DNA of 64,000 bases from Azohydromonas sediminis. GTDB taxonomy: Bacteria; Pseudomonadota; Gammaproteobacteria; Burkholderiales; Burkholderiaceae_C. The translations under genes were made by a program, and so were the position numbers. Position 1 is the stretch's first letter. Every line of letters begins with the position of its first letter. This document shows positions 37,874 to 49,748 of the stretch, piece by piece. Under the pieces are notes generated by a model. The model was not told the DNA's origin. It was given only the letters and a program-made list of their open reading frames with translations, and ran no database searches. The DNA is taken from positions 56,512 through 120,511 of the forward strand of contig NZ_QOAZ01000009.1 in assembly GCF_003574675.1 (NCBI RefSeq), given 5' to 3'.

Positions 37874-38935
37874 ATGAAGACCCTGGCCTACACGCGCGGT
37901 GCGGCGCTGCCGGCGCTGCTCGCGCAGCGCATCGTGATCATCGATGGCGCGATGGGCACGATGATCCAGAGCCATGCGCTCGGCGAGGCCGAGTTCCGCG
38001 GCGATCGCTTCGCCGACCATCCGGTCGACCTGAAGGGCAACAACGACCTGCTCGTGCTCACGAGGCCCGCGCTCGTGCGCGAGATCCACGACGCCTACCT
38101 GGCCGCCGGTGCCGACATCATCGAGACGAACACCTTCGGCGCGACCGCGATCGCGCAGGCCGACTACGCACTGGCTCACCTCGCCCGCGAGATGAACGTC
38201 GCCGCGGCACGTCTGGCGCGCGCGGCCGCCGACGCGGCGGCCACACCGGCGTGGCCGCGCTTCGTCGCCGGCGCGCTGGGCCCGACGCCGAAGACGGCGA
38301 GCATCAGCCCCGACGTCAACGACCCCGGCGCGCGCAACGTCACGTTCGACGAGCTGCGCGCCGCGTACCGCGAGCAGGCCGAGGGGCTGCTCGAAGGTGG
38401 CGTCGACCTGTTCCTGATCGAGACCGTGTTCGACACGCTCAACGCGAAGGCCGCGATCTTCGCGCTCGACGAGCTGATGGAAGACACCGGCGAGCGGCTG
38501 CCGGTGATCGTCAGCGGCACCGTGACCGACGCGTCGGGGCGCATCCTGTCGGGGCAGACGGTGGGCGCGTTCTGGCACTCGGTGCGGCACGCACGCCCGC
38601 TCGCGGTGGGGCTGAACTGCGCGCTCGGCGCGGCGCTGATGCGCCCGTACATCGAGGAGCTCGGCAAGGTCGCGGCCGACACCTGGATCAGCTGCTACCC
38701 CAACGCCGGGCTGCCGAACCCGATGAGCGAGACCGGCTTCGACGAGACGCCCGAGGTCACCGCCGCGCTGATGGAAGACTTCGCGCGCAGCGGGCTGCTC
38801 AACATCGCCGGCGGCTGCTGCGGCACGACGCCTCAGCACATCGCGGCGATCCGCGCAAAGGTCGGCGCCTACCGGCCGCGCTCGCGGCGCGACCCGCTGT
38901 TCACGGCGCTGGTCGACCCGCAGGCGGCGGTCTGA
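37874..38935 (+). CDS. metH: Methionine synthase, homocysteine-binding half (split MetH)
   Basis: A 353-residue protein equal to the N-terminal homocysteine S-methyltransferase domain of cobalamin-dependent Met[14 protein letters not shown] near residue 22, [13 protein letters not shown], and the zinc-ligand cysteines at about 249 (GLNCALG) and 315/316 (GGCCGTT), close to E. coli Cys247, 310 and 311. It ends where the pterin-binding domain would begin in full MetH. It supplies the zinc-bound homocysteine thiolate; the other domains are in the gene at 39705. It ends in a 35-base convergent overlap with a lipoprotein gene. Confidence 0.93.
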   Translation: MKTLAYTRGAALPALLAQRIVIIDGAMGTMIQSHALGEAEFRGDRFADHPVDLKGNNDLLVLTRPALVREIHDAYLAAGADIIETNTFGATAIAQADYALAHLAREMNVAAARLARAAADAAATPAWPRFVAGALGPTPKTASISPDVNDPGARNVTFDELRAAYREQAEGLLEGGVDLFLIETVFDTLNAKAAIFALDELMEDTGERLPVIVSGTVTDASGRILSGQTVGAFWHSVRHARPLAVGLNCALGAALMRPYIEELGKVAADTWISCYPNAGLPNPMSETGFDETPEVTAALMEDFARSGLLNIAGGCCGTTPQHIAAIRAKVGAYRPRSRRDPLFTALVDPQAAV

Positions 38936-39413
38936 CCGCGGCGAGTTCGGCGCCGAGCAGCACGCGCCCGGGCGGCGCGGCCGTGCCCGCGTGCACGCGC
39001 GTCGGCGCGATGCCGGCGCGCGCAAGCCGCACGCGCACCTGCGCCGTGCGCCGGTCGGCGAGCACGGCCCCGCCGGCATCGGGCGGCAGCCGCACGCGCA
39101 GCCGTGCCGAGGGCACGCGCGCGAGCGTCGTCGCGAGTTCGTCGAGCACCGTCGCCAGCGCCGGCTGCACGTCGACGCGGCCGGGCGCGAAGGCACGCGC
39201 CGCCGGCAGCTCGACCCACAGCGCGCCGTCGTCGTCGAGCACGACGAGCGCCGGCGTGCCGCCCAGCGCCTGCGCGAGGCGTCGCTGCTCGGCGTCGAGG
39301 CGGTCGGGCGCGGGCGGCGCGGCGGTCACCGGGTCGCTCGGCGGCACGCCGGCGCACCCGGGCAACCCCGCGATCACCACGGCCGCCAGTGCCAGCAGTC
39401 TGCTGCGTTGCAT
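38901..39413 (-). CDS. Lipoprotein, possibly OmpA-like periplasmic domain
   Basis: A 170-residue protein with a lipoprotein signal ([19 protein letters not shown]; lipobox Cys near residue 20) and a C-terminal region of strand-helix pattern ([30 protein letters not shown], then [18 protein letters not shown]) that recalls OmpA/MotB peptidoglycan-binding modules, where a short-strand, helix, strand, RRAxxVxxYL-like order occurs. Similarity is weak. It sits, on the opposite strand, between the two metH halves and separates them. Confidence 0.65.
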   Translation of the reverse strand: MQRSRLLALAAVVIAGLPGCAGVPPSDPVTAAPPAPDRLDAEQRRLAQALGGTPALVVLDDDGALWVELPAARAFAPGRVDVQPALATVLDELATTLARVPSARLRVRLPPDAGGAVLADRRTAQVRVRLARAGIAPTRVHAGTAAPPGRVLLGAELAAVRPPPAGRPAP

Positions 39414-39526
39414 CCCGGCATTGGACGCCACGCGGGTGCGCGCGCCGCGCCGCGAGGGCGCATCGGACGGTAAGCCGCGTGACCGGAGGTAAGCCGGCGG
39501 CGCAGCGGGCCGCCCGGCGCGCTGGC

Positions 39527-39532
39527 TAGAAT
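39527..39532 (+). promoter_or_regulatory. -10 element for the riboswitch-metH2 transcript
   Basis: TAGAAT, with a predicted start about seven bases downstream, at 39539-39541, immediately before the first stem of the SAH riboswitch. The mRNA would thus begin at the aptamer. Confidence 0.6.
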
Positions 39533-39542
39533 CGAATCCGTT

Positions 39543-39646
39543 CCGAGGAGCGTTGCGACGACCGGGCGGCACGGCCGCCGGTCGCCAGGCTCGGGACACC
39601 GCGTGCGGCGCGATGGCGCCCGCGGTCGGTAACGACGCTCACCCCA
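39543..39646 (+). ncRNA. S-adenosylhomocysteine (SAH) riboswitch
   Basis: The segment carries the conserved SAH aptamer features. P1 is CCGAG (39543-39547) with CTCGG (39590-39594). The invariant GAGCGTTGC follows P1. An internal long stem is formed by GACCGG(G)CGGC and GCCGCCGGTC. A further stem is ACCGCG/CGCGGT, and the 3' strand AACGACGCTCACC lets ACGCTC (39635-39640) form the pseudoknot with GAGCGT (39548-39553). SAH riboswitches are ON switches that raise expression of SAH-recycling genes (ahcY, metF, metH) when SAH accumulates. It lies 60 bases before the MetH C-terminal gene. Confidence 0.9.
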
Positions 39647-39704
39647 CCGGCGCGCCGCCGGGCGGCGGTGAGCCGCAGGCGGTGCGGCGCTGCGAGCCGA
39701 CGCG

Positions 39705-42473
<2,769 letters not shown>

Positions 42474-42494
42474 GCCGCCGTCGCCCCCGGCGGC
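42474..42494 (+). terminator. GC-rich hairpin after metH2
   Basis: GCCGCCG and CGGCGGC form a perfect 7-bp stem with a 7-base loop directly after the metH2 stop. No U tract follows, so it may only be a 3'-end structure. Confidence 0.35.
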
Positions 42495-42662
42495 GCGGGT
42501 CGTGACGGATGCAACGCACCGCAACCGCGGTGACGGACGTGCACGGCGTCACGGACCCGGCCGGACCGCGTGCGAACAATCCGCGCCACGCGGGCGGGCC
42601 ACCGGCGGTCTGCCCGTGCGCAGCGGGAGGATGCAGTGGACGTTGGCGTATCGTGGATCGCG

Positions 42663-44408
42663 ATGCGGTGCCGGTTGGTGCGCGGCCTCACGGGCTTGGG
42701 CGTGGCCGCGATGCTGGCCGCCTGTGGCGGCGGCGGTGGCGGCGAGGACGCTCCGATCGCGAGCGACGCGCCGGCGACGCGTGAAGAAGCGGCGCGCTTC
42801 CTGACGCAGGCCACGTTCGGGCCGACGCAGGCCGACATCGAGCGCGTGATGCGCATCGGCTACGAGCGCTGGATCGACGAGCAGCTCGCGCGCGCGCCGT
42901 CGTCGCACCGCGCGCTGTGGGAGGCCGCCGACCGCGCACTCAAGGCGTCGGACCCGAACGCATCGGCCGGCCAGGAAGGCGTGCTCAACGCCTTCTGGCG
43001 CCACGCGGTCCACGGCGCCGACCAGTTGCGCCTGCGTCACGCCTACGCGCTGTCGCAGATCTTCGTGATCTCGATGGTCGACGGCACCGTGGGCGACAAC
43101 CCGCGCGCGGTGGCGGCTTGGCTCGACATGCTCAACGAGCAGGGCGTGGGCACCTACCGCCAGCTGCTCGAGAGCGTCTCGCGCCACCCGATGATGGGCG
43201 TGTACCTGTCACACCTGCGCAACCAGAAGGCCAATCCCGCCACCGGCCGCGTGCCCGACGAGAACTATGCGCGCGAGGTGATGCAGCTGTTCTCGATCGG
43301 CATCGTCGAGCTGAACCCCGACGGCACCCCACGCACCGTCGGCGGCGCGCCGGTCGAGACCTACACGCCGGCCGACATCAGCGGCCTGGCCAAGGTCTTC
43401 ACCGGCTGGAGCTGGGACTGCGTCGACACCAGCAACGGCTGCTTCTACAGCGGCACGGTCAACGGCCGGTCCGACCCCGACCGCAGCTTCAAGCCGATGA
43501 AGGGCTACGCGCAGTTCCACAGCACCGAGGCCAAGACCTTCCTCGGCACCACGATCGCCGCGCAGACCACCGCCGACCCGCAGGCGAGCCTGACGGCGGC
43601 GCTCGACGCGATCGCCAACCACCCCAACGTCGGTCCGTTCTTCGGCCGCCAGTTGATCCAGCGGCTGGTCACCAGCAACCCGAGTCCGCAGTACGTGCAC
43701 GACGTCGCGCGCGTGTTCGCCGACAACGGCAAGGGCGTGCGCGGCGACCTGAAGGCGGTGCTCAAGGCGGTGCTGCTGCACCCCGAGGCGCGCACGATGT
43801 CCGACACCAGCGGCAAGGTGCGCGAGCCGGTGCTGCGTCTGTCGGCGTACCTGCGCGCGTTCCCGCACACGTCGGACACGGGCCGCTGGCGCGTCGGCAA
43901 CACCGACAACCCGGGTTCGGCGCTCGGCCAGTCGCCGATGCGCGCGCCGTCGGTGTTCAACTTCTTCCGCCCGGGCTATGTGCCGCCCGGCACCTACGCC
44001 GCCGCCGCGGGCCTCGTCGTGCCCGAGATGCAGATCGCGCACGAGACGACGGCCGCCGGCTACGTGAACTTCATGCGCGACAACCTGTCGTCGGGCGTCG
44101 GCGTCTACAACGGCACCATCGACGGCGTGACCTACAACCGGCGCGACCTGCGGCCCGACTTCACGGCCGAACTGGCGCTGGCCGATCGGCCCGCGGCGCT
44201 CGTCGACCACGTCGTGGTCAAGCTGACCTACGGCACCGTCTCGCAGGCGTTGAAAGACACGATCCTCGAGGCGGTGGCGAGCATCGCGATCCCGGCGCCG
44301 ACCTCGAACGGCAGCAACGCGTCGGCGATCGACACCGCCAAGCTCAACCGCGTGCGCGCGGCGATCCTGCTCGTGCTGGCCTCACCCGAGTTCCTGGTGC
44401 AACGATGA
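42663..44408 (+). CDS. DUF1800 lipoprotein
   Basis: A 581-residue secreted lipoprotein (signal peptide with lipobox LAAC, Cys near residue 21, then a Gly run). DUF1800 motifs: AARFLTQATFGPTQADIERV, LRHAYALSQIFVISM, NYAREVMQLFSIGIVELNPDG, and YRPGYV-like FNFFRPGYVPPGTY. DUF1800/DUF1501 pairs are common in environmental bacteria and belong to the export or assembly of unknown surface material. An in-frame GTG at 42636 with an upstream GGGAGG site is a good alternative start that would add nine residues. It overlaps the DUF1501 gene by ATGA. Confidence 0.88.
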   Translation: MRCRLVRGLTGLGVAAMLAACGGGGGGEDAPIASDAPATREEAARFLTQATFGPTQADIERVMRIGYERWIDEQLARAPSSHRALWEAADRALKASDPNASAGQEGVLNAFWRHAVHGADQLRLRHAYALSQIFVISMVDGTVGDNPRAVAAWLDMLNEQGVGTYRQLLESVSRHPMMGVYLSHLRNQKANPATGRVPDENYAREVMQLFSIGIVELNPDGTPRTVGGAPVETYTPADISGLAKVFTGWSWDCVDTSNGCFYSGTVNGRSDPDRSFKPMKGYAQFHSTEAKTFLGTTIAAQTTADPQASLTAALDAIANHPNVGPFFGRQLIQRLVTSNPSPQYVHDVARVFADNGKGVRGDLKAVLKAVLLHPEARTMSDTSGKVREPVLRLSAYLRAFPHTSDTGRWRVGNTDNPGSALGQSPMRAPSVFNFFRPGYVPPGTYAAAAGLVVPEMQIAHETTAAGYVNFMRDNLSSGVGVYNGTIDGVTYNRRDLRPDFTAELALADRPAALVDHVVVKLTYGTVSQALKDTILEAVASIAIPAPTSNGSNASAIDTAKLNRVRAAILLVLASPEFLVQR

Positions 44409-45976
44409 ACAAGGTCCACGTCCGTACCCACGACCCATCGCGCCGCGCCTTCCTGCGCCAGGCCGGCGCGCTGTCGATGATGGCCGCCCGGGCGGCACCG
44501 CTGGCATTGAACCTGGCCGCGATCGGCCAGGCCTCGGCGCAGAGCGCGTCCGACTACCGCGCGCTGGTGTGCGTGTTCCTGTTCGGCGGCAACGACAGCT
44601 TCAACATGGTGCTGCCGACCGACACGGCGTCGTGGACCGCGTACACCGCCACGCGCAACCAGGCGCCCGACCCAATCGCGCTGCTGGCCCCGGGCGCGGC
44701 GGCGAATGCCTCGGCGGCAGCGGGTTCGCCGGCGCGGCTCGGCGGCGTGCTGCCGATCGGCCCGCTGAACCCGCAGGGGCGCACGTTCGCGCTGCACCCC
44801 CTGATGGGCGCGCTGCGCACGATGTTCGACACCGACCGCCGGCTCGCGATCGTGGCCAACGTCGGCCCGCTGATCGTGCCGACGACCAAGGCGCAGTACG
44901 CCCAGTCGAACCATCCGAAGCCCAAGCGGCTGTTCTCGCACAACGACCAGCAGAACACCTGGATGGCGTTCGAGCCCGAAGGCGCCACACGCGGTTGGGG
45001 CGGACGCATCGGCGATCTGCTCTACGCCTCGCACAACACGAACGCCGTGTTCACGTCGGTGTCGGCATCGGGCAACTCGGTGTGGCTCGCGGGCCAGCAG
45101 ATCCAGCAGTACCAGGTCGGCAGCAATGGCGCGATCCGTCTCGGCACCGATGCGAACGGGCGCGTGTTCGGCTCAGCGGTGGTGGGCCACGCGCTTGCGC
45201 AGATCGCCGGCTCGGCGCGCGGCACGCATCTGTTCGAGATGGATATGGCCGCCGTCGCGCAGCGCTCGATGGCTGCCGAAGCCATGCTGCGCACGGCCCT
45301 CAAGCCGGCGAGCGACCCGCTGTTCGGCACGCCACCGGCCAGCGGCAACTACAGCGCCAGCAGCGACCCCAAGCTGCAGTACCCGAACCCGCTGAGCGGC
45401 ACCAACAGCTTCAACGCGCTGGCGCAGCAGCTGCAGACGGTCGCGCGCATGATCGACGCCGGCATGGCCGGCGCGATCGGCGTGCGGCGCCAGGTGTTCT
45501 TCGTCAGCATGGGCGGTTTCGACACGCACGACCTGCAGAACCGCAACCACGCCGACCTGATGGCGCGCCTCGCGCACGCGCTGCGCTATTTCGACGACAC
45601 GCTCGGCGCGATGGGCGCGCGCCACAACGTCACCACCTTCACCGCCACCGACTTTGGCCGCACGTTCACGAGCAACGGCGACGGCACCGACCACGGCTGG
45701 GGTTCGCACCAGTTCGTGATGGGCGGCGCGGTGCGCGGCGGCGACATTTACGGGCGCTTTCCGCAGATCGGCGTGAAGAATGCGAACAACAACCGGTTCG
45801 ACAGCAGTCCAGACCAGTTGGACAACGGGTCGCTGTTGCCCGAGATCTCGGTGGACCAGTTTGCCGCCACGCTCGCGCGTTGGATGGGCGTCAGCGACGC
45901 CGACGCGCTGACGATCTTCCCGAACCTGGGCAACTTCGATCCGTCGGTGCGCAACCTCGGCTTCATGAACACCTGA
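44405..45976 (+). CDS. DUF1501 Tat-exported protein
   Basis: A 523-residue protein with a twin-arginine signal (SRRAFLRQAGALSM, residues about 12-25, cleavage after ASAQ). The DUF1501 fold is alkaline-phosphatase/sulfatase-like: VCVFLFGGNDSFNMVLP near residue 57, SMGGFDTHDLQ near 375, and TATDFGRTFTSNGDGTDHGWGSHQFVMGG near 415-443 with the metal-type Asp/His residues. It is expected to act folded in the periplasm with its DUF1800 partner, to which it is translationally coupled. Substrate unknown. Confidence 0.88.
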   Translation: MNKVHVRTHDPSRRAFLRQAGALSMMAARAAPLALNLAAIGQASAQSASDYRALVCVFLFGGNDSFNMVLPTDTASWTAYTATRNQAPDPIALLAPGAAANASAAAGSPARLGGVLPIGPLNPQGRTFALHPLMGALRTMFDTDRRLAIVANVGPLIVPTTKAQYAQSNHPKPKRLFSHNDQQNTWMAFEPEGATRGWGGRIGDLLYASHNTNAVFTSVSASGNSVWLAGQQIQQYQVGSNGAIRLGTDANGRVFGSAVVGHALAQIAGSARGTHLFEMDMAAVAQRSMAAEAMLRTALKPASDPLFGTPPASGNYSASSDPKLQYPNPLSGTNSFNALAQQLQTVARMIDAGMAGAIGVRRQVFFVSMGGFDTHDLQNRNHADLMARLAHALRYFDDTLGAMGARHNVTTFTATDFGRTFTSNGDGTDHGWGSHQFVMGGAVRGGDIYGRFPQIGVKNANNNRFDSSPDQLDNGSLLPEISVDQFAATLARWMGVSDADALTIFPNLGNFDPSVRNLGFMNT

Positions 45977-45979
45977 ACG

Positions 45980-45999
45980 GGCCGGCGGCGCGGCCGGCC
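45980..45999. terminator. Hairpin between convergent DUF1501 and comM
   Basis: GGCCGGC and GCCGGCC pair around six bases in the 41-base gap between convergent gene ends. No U tract; probable shared 3'-end structure. Confidence 0.35.
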
Positions 46000-46017
46000 G
46001 TGGTTGCCCGCGGATGC

Positions 46018-47544
46018 CTACGCCGCCGGCAGCGCACGCCGGTACTGCATCGCCTCGGCCAGGTGCGTCGCCGTCAGCCGCTCGTTGCCGGCGAGGTCGG
46101 CGATGGTGCGCGCCACCTTCAGCACGCGGTGCAGGCTGCGCCCCGACCAGCCCAGGCGCTGCGCCGCCTGTTGCGCGAAGCGCTGGGCGGTCTCGTCGAG
46201 CCGGCAGTGCCGTTCGAGGTCGGCCGCCTCGAGCAGCGTATTGGCTTTGCCCTGCCGCGCGAGCGCGCGCTCGCGTGCGGCGGCCACGCGAGCGGCGACG
46301 ACGGCAGTGGGCTCGCCCTCGGGCTGCGCGAGCAGCTGCGCCGGCGCCACCGCTGGCACCTCGACCTGCAGGTCGATGCGGTCGAGCAGCGGCCCCGACA
46401 ACCGCGCCTGGTAGCGCGCGACGACGTCGGGCGTGCAGCGGCACGTGCGCGGGCTCGCCACGGGGGCGCCGAGCCAGCCGCACGGGCACGGGTTCATCGC
46501 CGCGACGAGCTGGAAGCGCGCCGGGAACGTCGCCTGCCGCGCCGCGCGCGAGATCGTGATGCGGCCCGCCTCGAGTGGCTCGCGCAGCGCTTCGAGCGCC
46601 GAGCGGTTGAATTCGACGAGCTCGTCGAGGAACAGCACGCCGCCGTGCGCGAGCGAGATCTCGCCCGGTCGCGGCGGTGAGCCGCCGCCCACCAGCGCGA
46701 CGGCGCTGGCCGAGTGGTGCGGCGCGCGCAGCGGACGCTGGCGCCAGCGGCGCACGTCGAAGCCTTCCGCCGACAGCCCCTGCAGCGCCGCGCTGCGCAG
46801 CGCCTCGTCGTCGTCCATCGGCGGCAGCAGCCCGGGCAGCCGCTGCGCGAGCATCGACTTGCCGCTGCCCGGCGGGCCGACCATCAGCACGCTGTGCGCG
46901 CCGGCCGCGGCGATCTCGAGCACGCGCTTCGCTGCGGCCTGGCCGCGCACGTCGCGCAGGTCGGGCGCGGGGGGTGCCGCAGCCGCAGGTGCGGCGGCGG
47001 CGCGCGGCAGCGGCACCGCGGCGTCGCCCGGCTGCAGCGCCGCGACGACGTCGAGCAGGTGCGACGCAGCGCGCACGTCGACGCCGCCCACCAGCGCCGC
47101 CTCGGCCGCGCTGGCCGCCGGCAGCACGAGCGTGCGTGGTGGCGCCGCGGCGCGCAGCCCGAGCGCGAGCGCGACGGCGCCGCGCACGGGACGCAGTTCG
47201 CCGGCCAGCGACAGCTCGCCGGCGAACTCCACGTCGCCCAGGCGCACCGCGTCAACCTGACCCGCGGCGGCCAGGATCCCGAGCGCGATCGGCAGGTCGA
47301 AGCGCCCGGACTCCTTTGGCAGGTCGGCCGGCGCGAGGTTGACCGTGACGCGCTTGTTGTGCGGGAAGCCGAGCCCGCTGTGGGTCAGCGCAGCGCGCAC
47401 GCGCTCACGCGCCTCCTTGACCTCGGTGTCGGCCAACCCGACCAGCGTGAAGCTCGGCAGCCCGTTGGCCAGGTGCACCTCGACCTGCACTTCGGGTGCA
47501 TCGAGCCCGTCGAGTGCGCGGCTGTGGACCACGGCCAGTGACAT
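46018..47544 (-). CDS. comM: YifB/ComM-type Mg-chelatase-like AAA+ ATPase
   Basis: A 508-residue protein. The N-terminal Lon-like fold (about 1-160; MSLAVVHSRALDGLDAPEVQVEVHLANGLPSFTLVGL) precedes an AAA+ domain with Walker A GPPGSGKSML and Walker B VLFLDELVEF, the zinc-type MNPCPCGW...CRCTPD segment, and a C-terminal Mg-chelatase domain (RSLHRVLKVARTIADL). ComM is a hexameric helicase that promotes branch migration during natural transformation. The ATG at 47544 begins the family-typical MSLAVV; the upstream open frame overlaps the nitrogen control region and is not used. Confidence 0.93.
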   Translation of the reverse strand: MSLAVVHSRALDGLDAPEVQVEVHLANGLPSFTLVGLADTEVKEARERVRAALTHSGLGFPHNKRVTVNLAPADLPKESGRFDLPIALGILAAAGQVDAVRLGDVEFAGELSLAGELRPVRGAVALALGLRAAAPPRTLVLPAASAAEAALVGGVDVRAASHLLDVVAALQPGDAAVPLPRAAAAPAAAAPPAPDLRDVRGQAAAKRVLEIAAAGAHSVLMVGPPGSGKSMLAQRLPGLLPPMDDDEALRSAALQGLSAEGFDVRRWRQRPLRAPHHSASAVALVGGGSPPRPGEISLAHGGVLFLDELVEFNRSALEALREPLEAGRITISRAARQATFPARFQLVAAMNPCPCGWLGAPVASPRTCRCTPDVVARYQARLSGPLLDRIDLQVEVPAVAPAQLLAQPEGEPTAVVAARVAAARERALARQGKANTLLEAADLERHCRLDETAQRFAQQAAQRLGWSGRSLHRVLKVARTIADLAGNERLTATHLAEAMQYRRALPAA

Positions 47545-47634
47545 CCCGTCCTCCCTCCAGATCGCGCGCCACCGGCTGCCGACGACCGGGACACAAAGAC
47601 AGACGCGCTGCGGCGCGCCGGCAGCGGCCAATCG

Positions 47635-47651
47635 CGCACCGAAAAAGTGCG
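47635..47651 (+). promoter_or_regulatory. NtrC-like binding site 1
   Basis: CGCACCGAAAAAGTGCG: arms CGCAC/GTGCG match the NtrC pattern GCACC-N5-GGTGC with one mismatch. It is about 114 bases upstream of the predicted sigma-54 transcription start, a usual enhancer distance. Confidence 0.55.
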
Positions 47652-47663
47652 TTTTTCGCCATT

Positions 47664-47678
47664 GCTCTCTTTCGGTGC
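47664..47678 (+). promoter_or_regulatory. NtrC-like binding site 2 (one good half)
   Basis: GCTCT-N5-GGTGC: the right half is perfect and the left has three of five positions. It lies 28 bases from site 1 and shares the flanking inverted repeat, so the two could bind cooperatively. Confidence 0.4.
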
Positions 47679-47730
47679 GCGATCGTCGCGCCAAAGCGCT
47701 GATTCGGCGCCGGCGGCGCGATCGCGACGA

Positions 47731-47746
47731 TGGCATGGAAGCTGCA
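47731..47746 (+). promoter_or_regulatory. Sigma-54 promoter of glnK-amtB
   Basis: TGGCATGGAAGCTGCA has the GG and GC doublets exactly ten bases apart, as needed for RpoN promoters (consensus TGGCAC-N5-TTGCW). The predicted start is near 47757. With the upstream NtrC-like sites it implies induction under nitrogen limitation. Confidence 0.7.
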
Positions 47747-47787
47747 GAACACGGGTGGCCATCCCCTAATTCATCGGAGAGACGCCC

Positions 47788-48241
<454 letters not shown>

Positions 48242-48270
48242 TCAGCGGCACAACACACCGAGACAATCCC

Positions 48271-49659
48271 ATGAAGAAACTGTTTGCGATCCTCGCCCTC
48301 GGCTTGACGCTGCTGGGCTTTGCGGGCGTCTCTTTCGCCCAGGAGGCCGCGTCGGCGCCGGCTTCGGCCGTCGAGGCGGCCAGTGAAGCTGCCGCGCCGG
48401 CGGCCGAGGCGCCGGCGGCTGCGGCCGCGCCGACCGTCCACAAGGGCGACGTGGCCTGGATGCTCGTCTCGACGCTGCTCGTCGTGATGATGGTGCCGGG
48501 CCTGGCGCTGTTCTACGGCGGCCTCGTGCGCAGCAAGAACATGCTTTCGGTGCTGATGCAGGTGATGGTCGTGTTCTCGCTCGTCGTCGTGCTGTGGGCC
48601 GTCTACGGTTACAGCCTCGCGTTCGGCGGCGAGGGCCTGATCGTCGGTACCTTCGACAAGCTGTTCCTGTCGGGCGTGACTATGGACAGCCTCGCGGACA
48701 CGTTCACCGACGAGTTCAAGCTGCCCGAGTTCGTGTTCATCGCGTTCCAGGCCACCTTCGCCGGCCTGACCTGCGCGCTGATCGTGGGCTCGTTCGCCGA
48801 GCGCATGAAATTCTCGGCGGTGCTGCTGTTCTCGGCGCTGTGGTTCACGTTCTGCTACATCCCGATCGCGCACATGGTCTGGGGTGCCGGCGGCTACCTG
48901 CTCGACAAGGGTGCGCTCGACTTCGCGGGCGGCACCGTGGTGCACATCAACGCCGGCATCGCCGGCCTGGTGGGCGCCTACGTGGTGGGCAAGCGCATCG
49001 GCTACGGCAAGGAGGCGATGCCGCCTCACTCGCTGCCGCTGACGATGCTCGGCGCCGCGCTGCTGTGGACCGGCTGGTTCGGCTTCAACGCAGGCTCGAA
49101 CCTCGAGGCCACCGGCGGCGCCGCGCTGGCGACGCTGAACACGCTGTTCGCCACGGCGGCGGCGGTCGTGGCGTGGACGATCGGCGAAGCGCTCGGCAAG
49201 GGCAAGCCCTCGATGCTCGGTGCGGCGTCGGGTGCGGTGGCGGGGCTGGTGGGCATCACGCCGGCGGCCGGCATCGTCGGCCCGATGGGCGCGATCGTGA
49301 TCGGCCTGGCGGCGGGCTTCATCTGCCTGTGGGGCGTCACCGGCCTCAAGCGCATGCTCGGCGCCGACGACTCGCTCGACGTGTTCGGCGTCCACGGCGT
49401 GGGCGGCATCGTCGGCGCGATCCTCACCGGCGTGTTTGCCGCGCCGTACCTGGGTGGCACCGGCGCCGAGGACTTCTCGATGTCCAGCCAGGTGCTGATC
49501 CAGGCCGAGGGCGTCATCATCACGATCGTCTGGTCGGCGGTGGTCGCGTTCGTCGCCTACAAGATCGTCGACATGGTGATCGGCCTGCGCGTCACCGAAG
49601 AAGAGGAGCGCGAGGGCCTGGATATCACGTCGCACGGCGAAACCGCGTACAACCGCTGA
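48271..49659 (+). CDS. amtB: Ammonium transporter AmtB
   Basis: A 462-residue Amt/Rh channel with a cleavable signal peptide (MKKLFAILALGLTLLGFAGVSFAQ), a short Ala/Glu-rich stretch and 11 predicted transmembrane helices. Conserved pieces: VMMVPGLALFYGGLVRSKN, AFAGLTCALI-like segment, FGFNAGS, and the pore His region DVFGVHGVGGIVGAILTG. It conducts ammonium under nitrogen limitation and is gated by GlnK. A short insert of Ala/Glu repeats after the signal peptide is longer than in E. coli. A Rho-independent terminator follows. Confidence 0.96.
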   Translation: MKKLFAILALGLTLLGFAGVSFAQEAASAPASAVEAASEAAAPAAEAPAAAAAPTVHKGDVAWMLVSTLLVVMMVPGLALFYGGLVRSKNMLSVLMQVMVVFSLVVVLWAVYGYSLAFGGEGLIVGTFDKLFLSGVTMDSLADTFTDEFKLPEFVFIAFQATFAGLTCALIVGSFAERMKFSAVLLFSALWFTFCYIPIAHMVWGAGGYLLDKGALDFAGGTVVHINAGIAGLVGAYVVGKRIGYGKEAMPPHSLPLTMLGAALLWTGWFGFNAGSNLEATGGAALATLNTLFATAAAVVAWTIGEALGKGKPSMLGAASGAVAGLVGITPAAGIVGPMGAIVIGLAAGFICLWGVTGLKRMLGADDSLDVFGVHGVGGIVGAILTGVFAAPYLGGTGAEDFSMSSQVLIQAEGVIITIVWSAVVAFVAYKIVDMVIGLRVTEEEEREGLDITSHGETAYNR

Positions 49660-49704
49660 TCGAGCGAATGGCCGCGCCGTGTGGCGCGGCCCGCGCGACG
49701 AAGG

Positions 49705-49729
49705 GGGGCCATGGCAGTGGCCCCTTTTT
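49705..49729 (+). terminator. Rho-independent terminator of glnK-amtB
   Basis: GGGGCCA and TGGCCCC form a perfect 7-bp stem with a 6-base loop, followed directly by TTTTT. It lies between the end of amtB and the end of the convergent XRE regulator gene. This is the clearest intrinsic terminator in the window. Confidence 0.85.
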
Positions 49730-49748
49730 CATTCCCGGGGCGCCGCCC

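Noticed and set aside
36268..39492. A single 1074-codon open frame running from the GGDEF-EAL gene across the first metH half
   Set aside because: After the G8 tract the translation is Arg/Ala/Gly-rich, has no domain, and is out of phase with the clear metH domain on the same strand. It is a read-through caused by the frameshift.
39414..39704. Cobalamin riboswitch before the B12-dependent metH half
   Set aside because: No B12-box-like segment is seen, while stems, pseudoknot strands and the invariant segments fit an SAH riboswitch.
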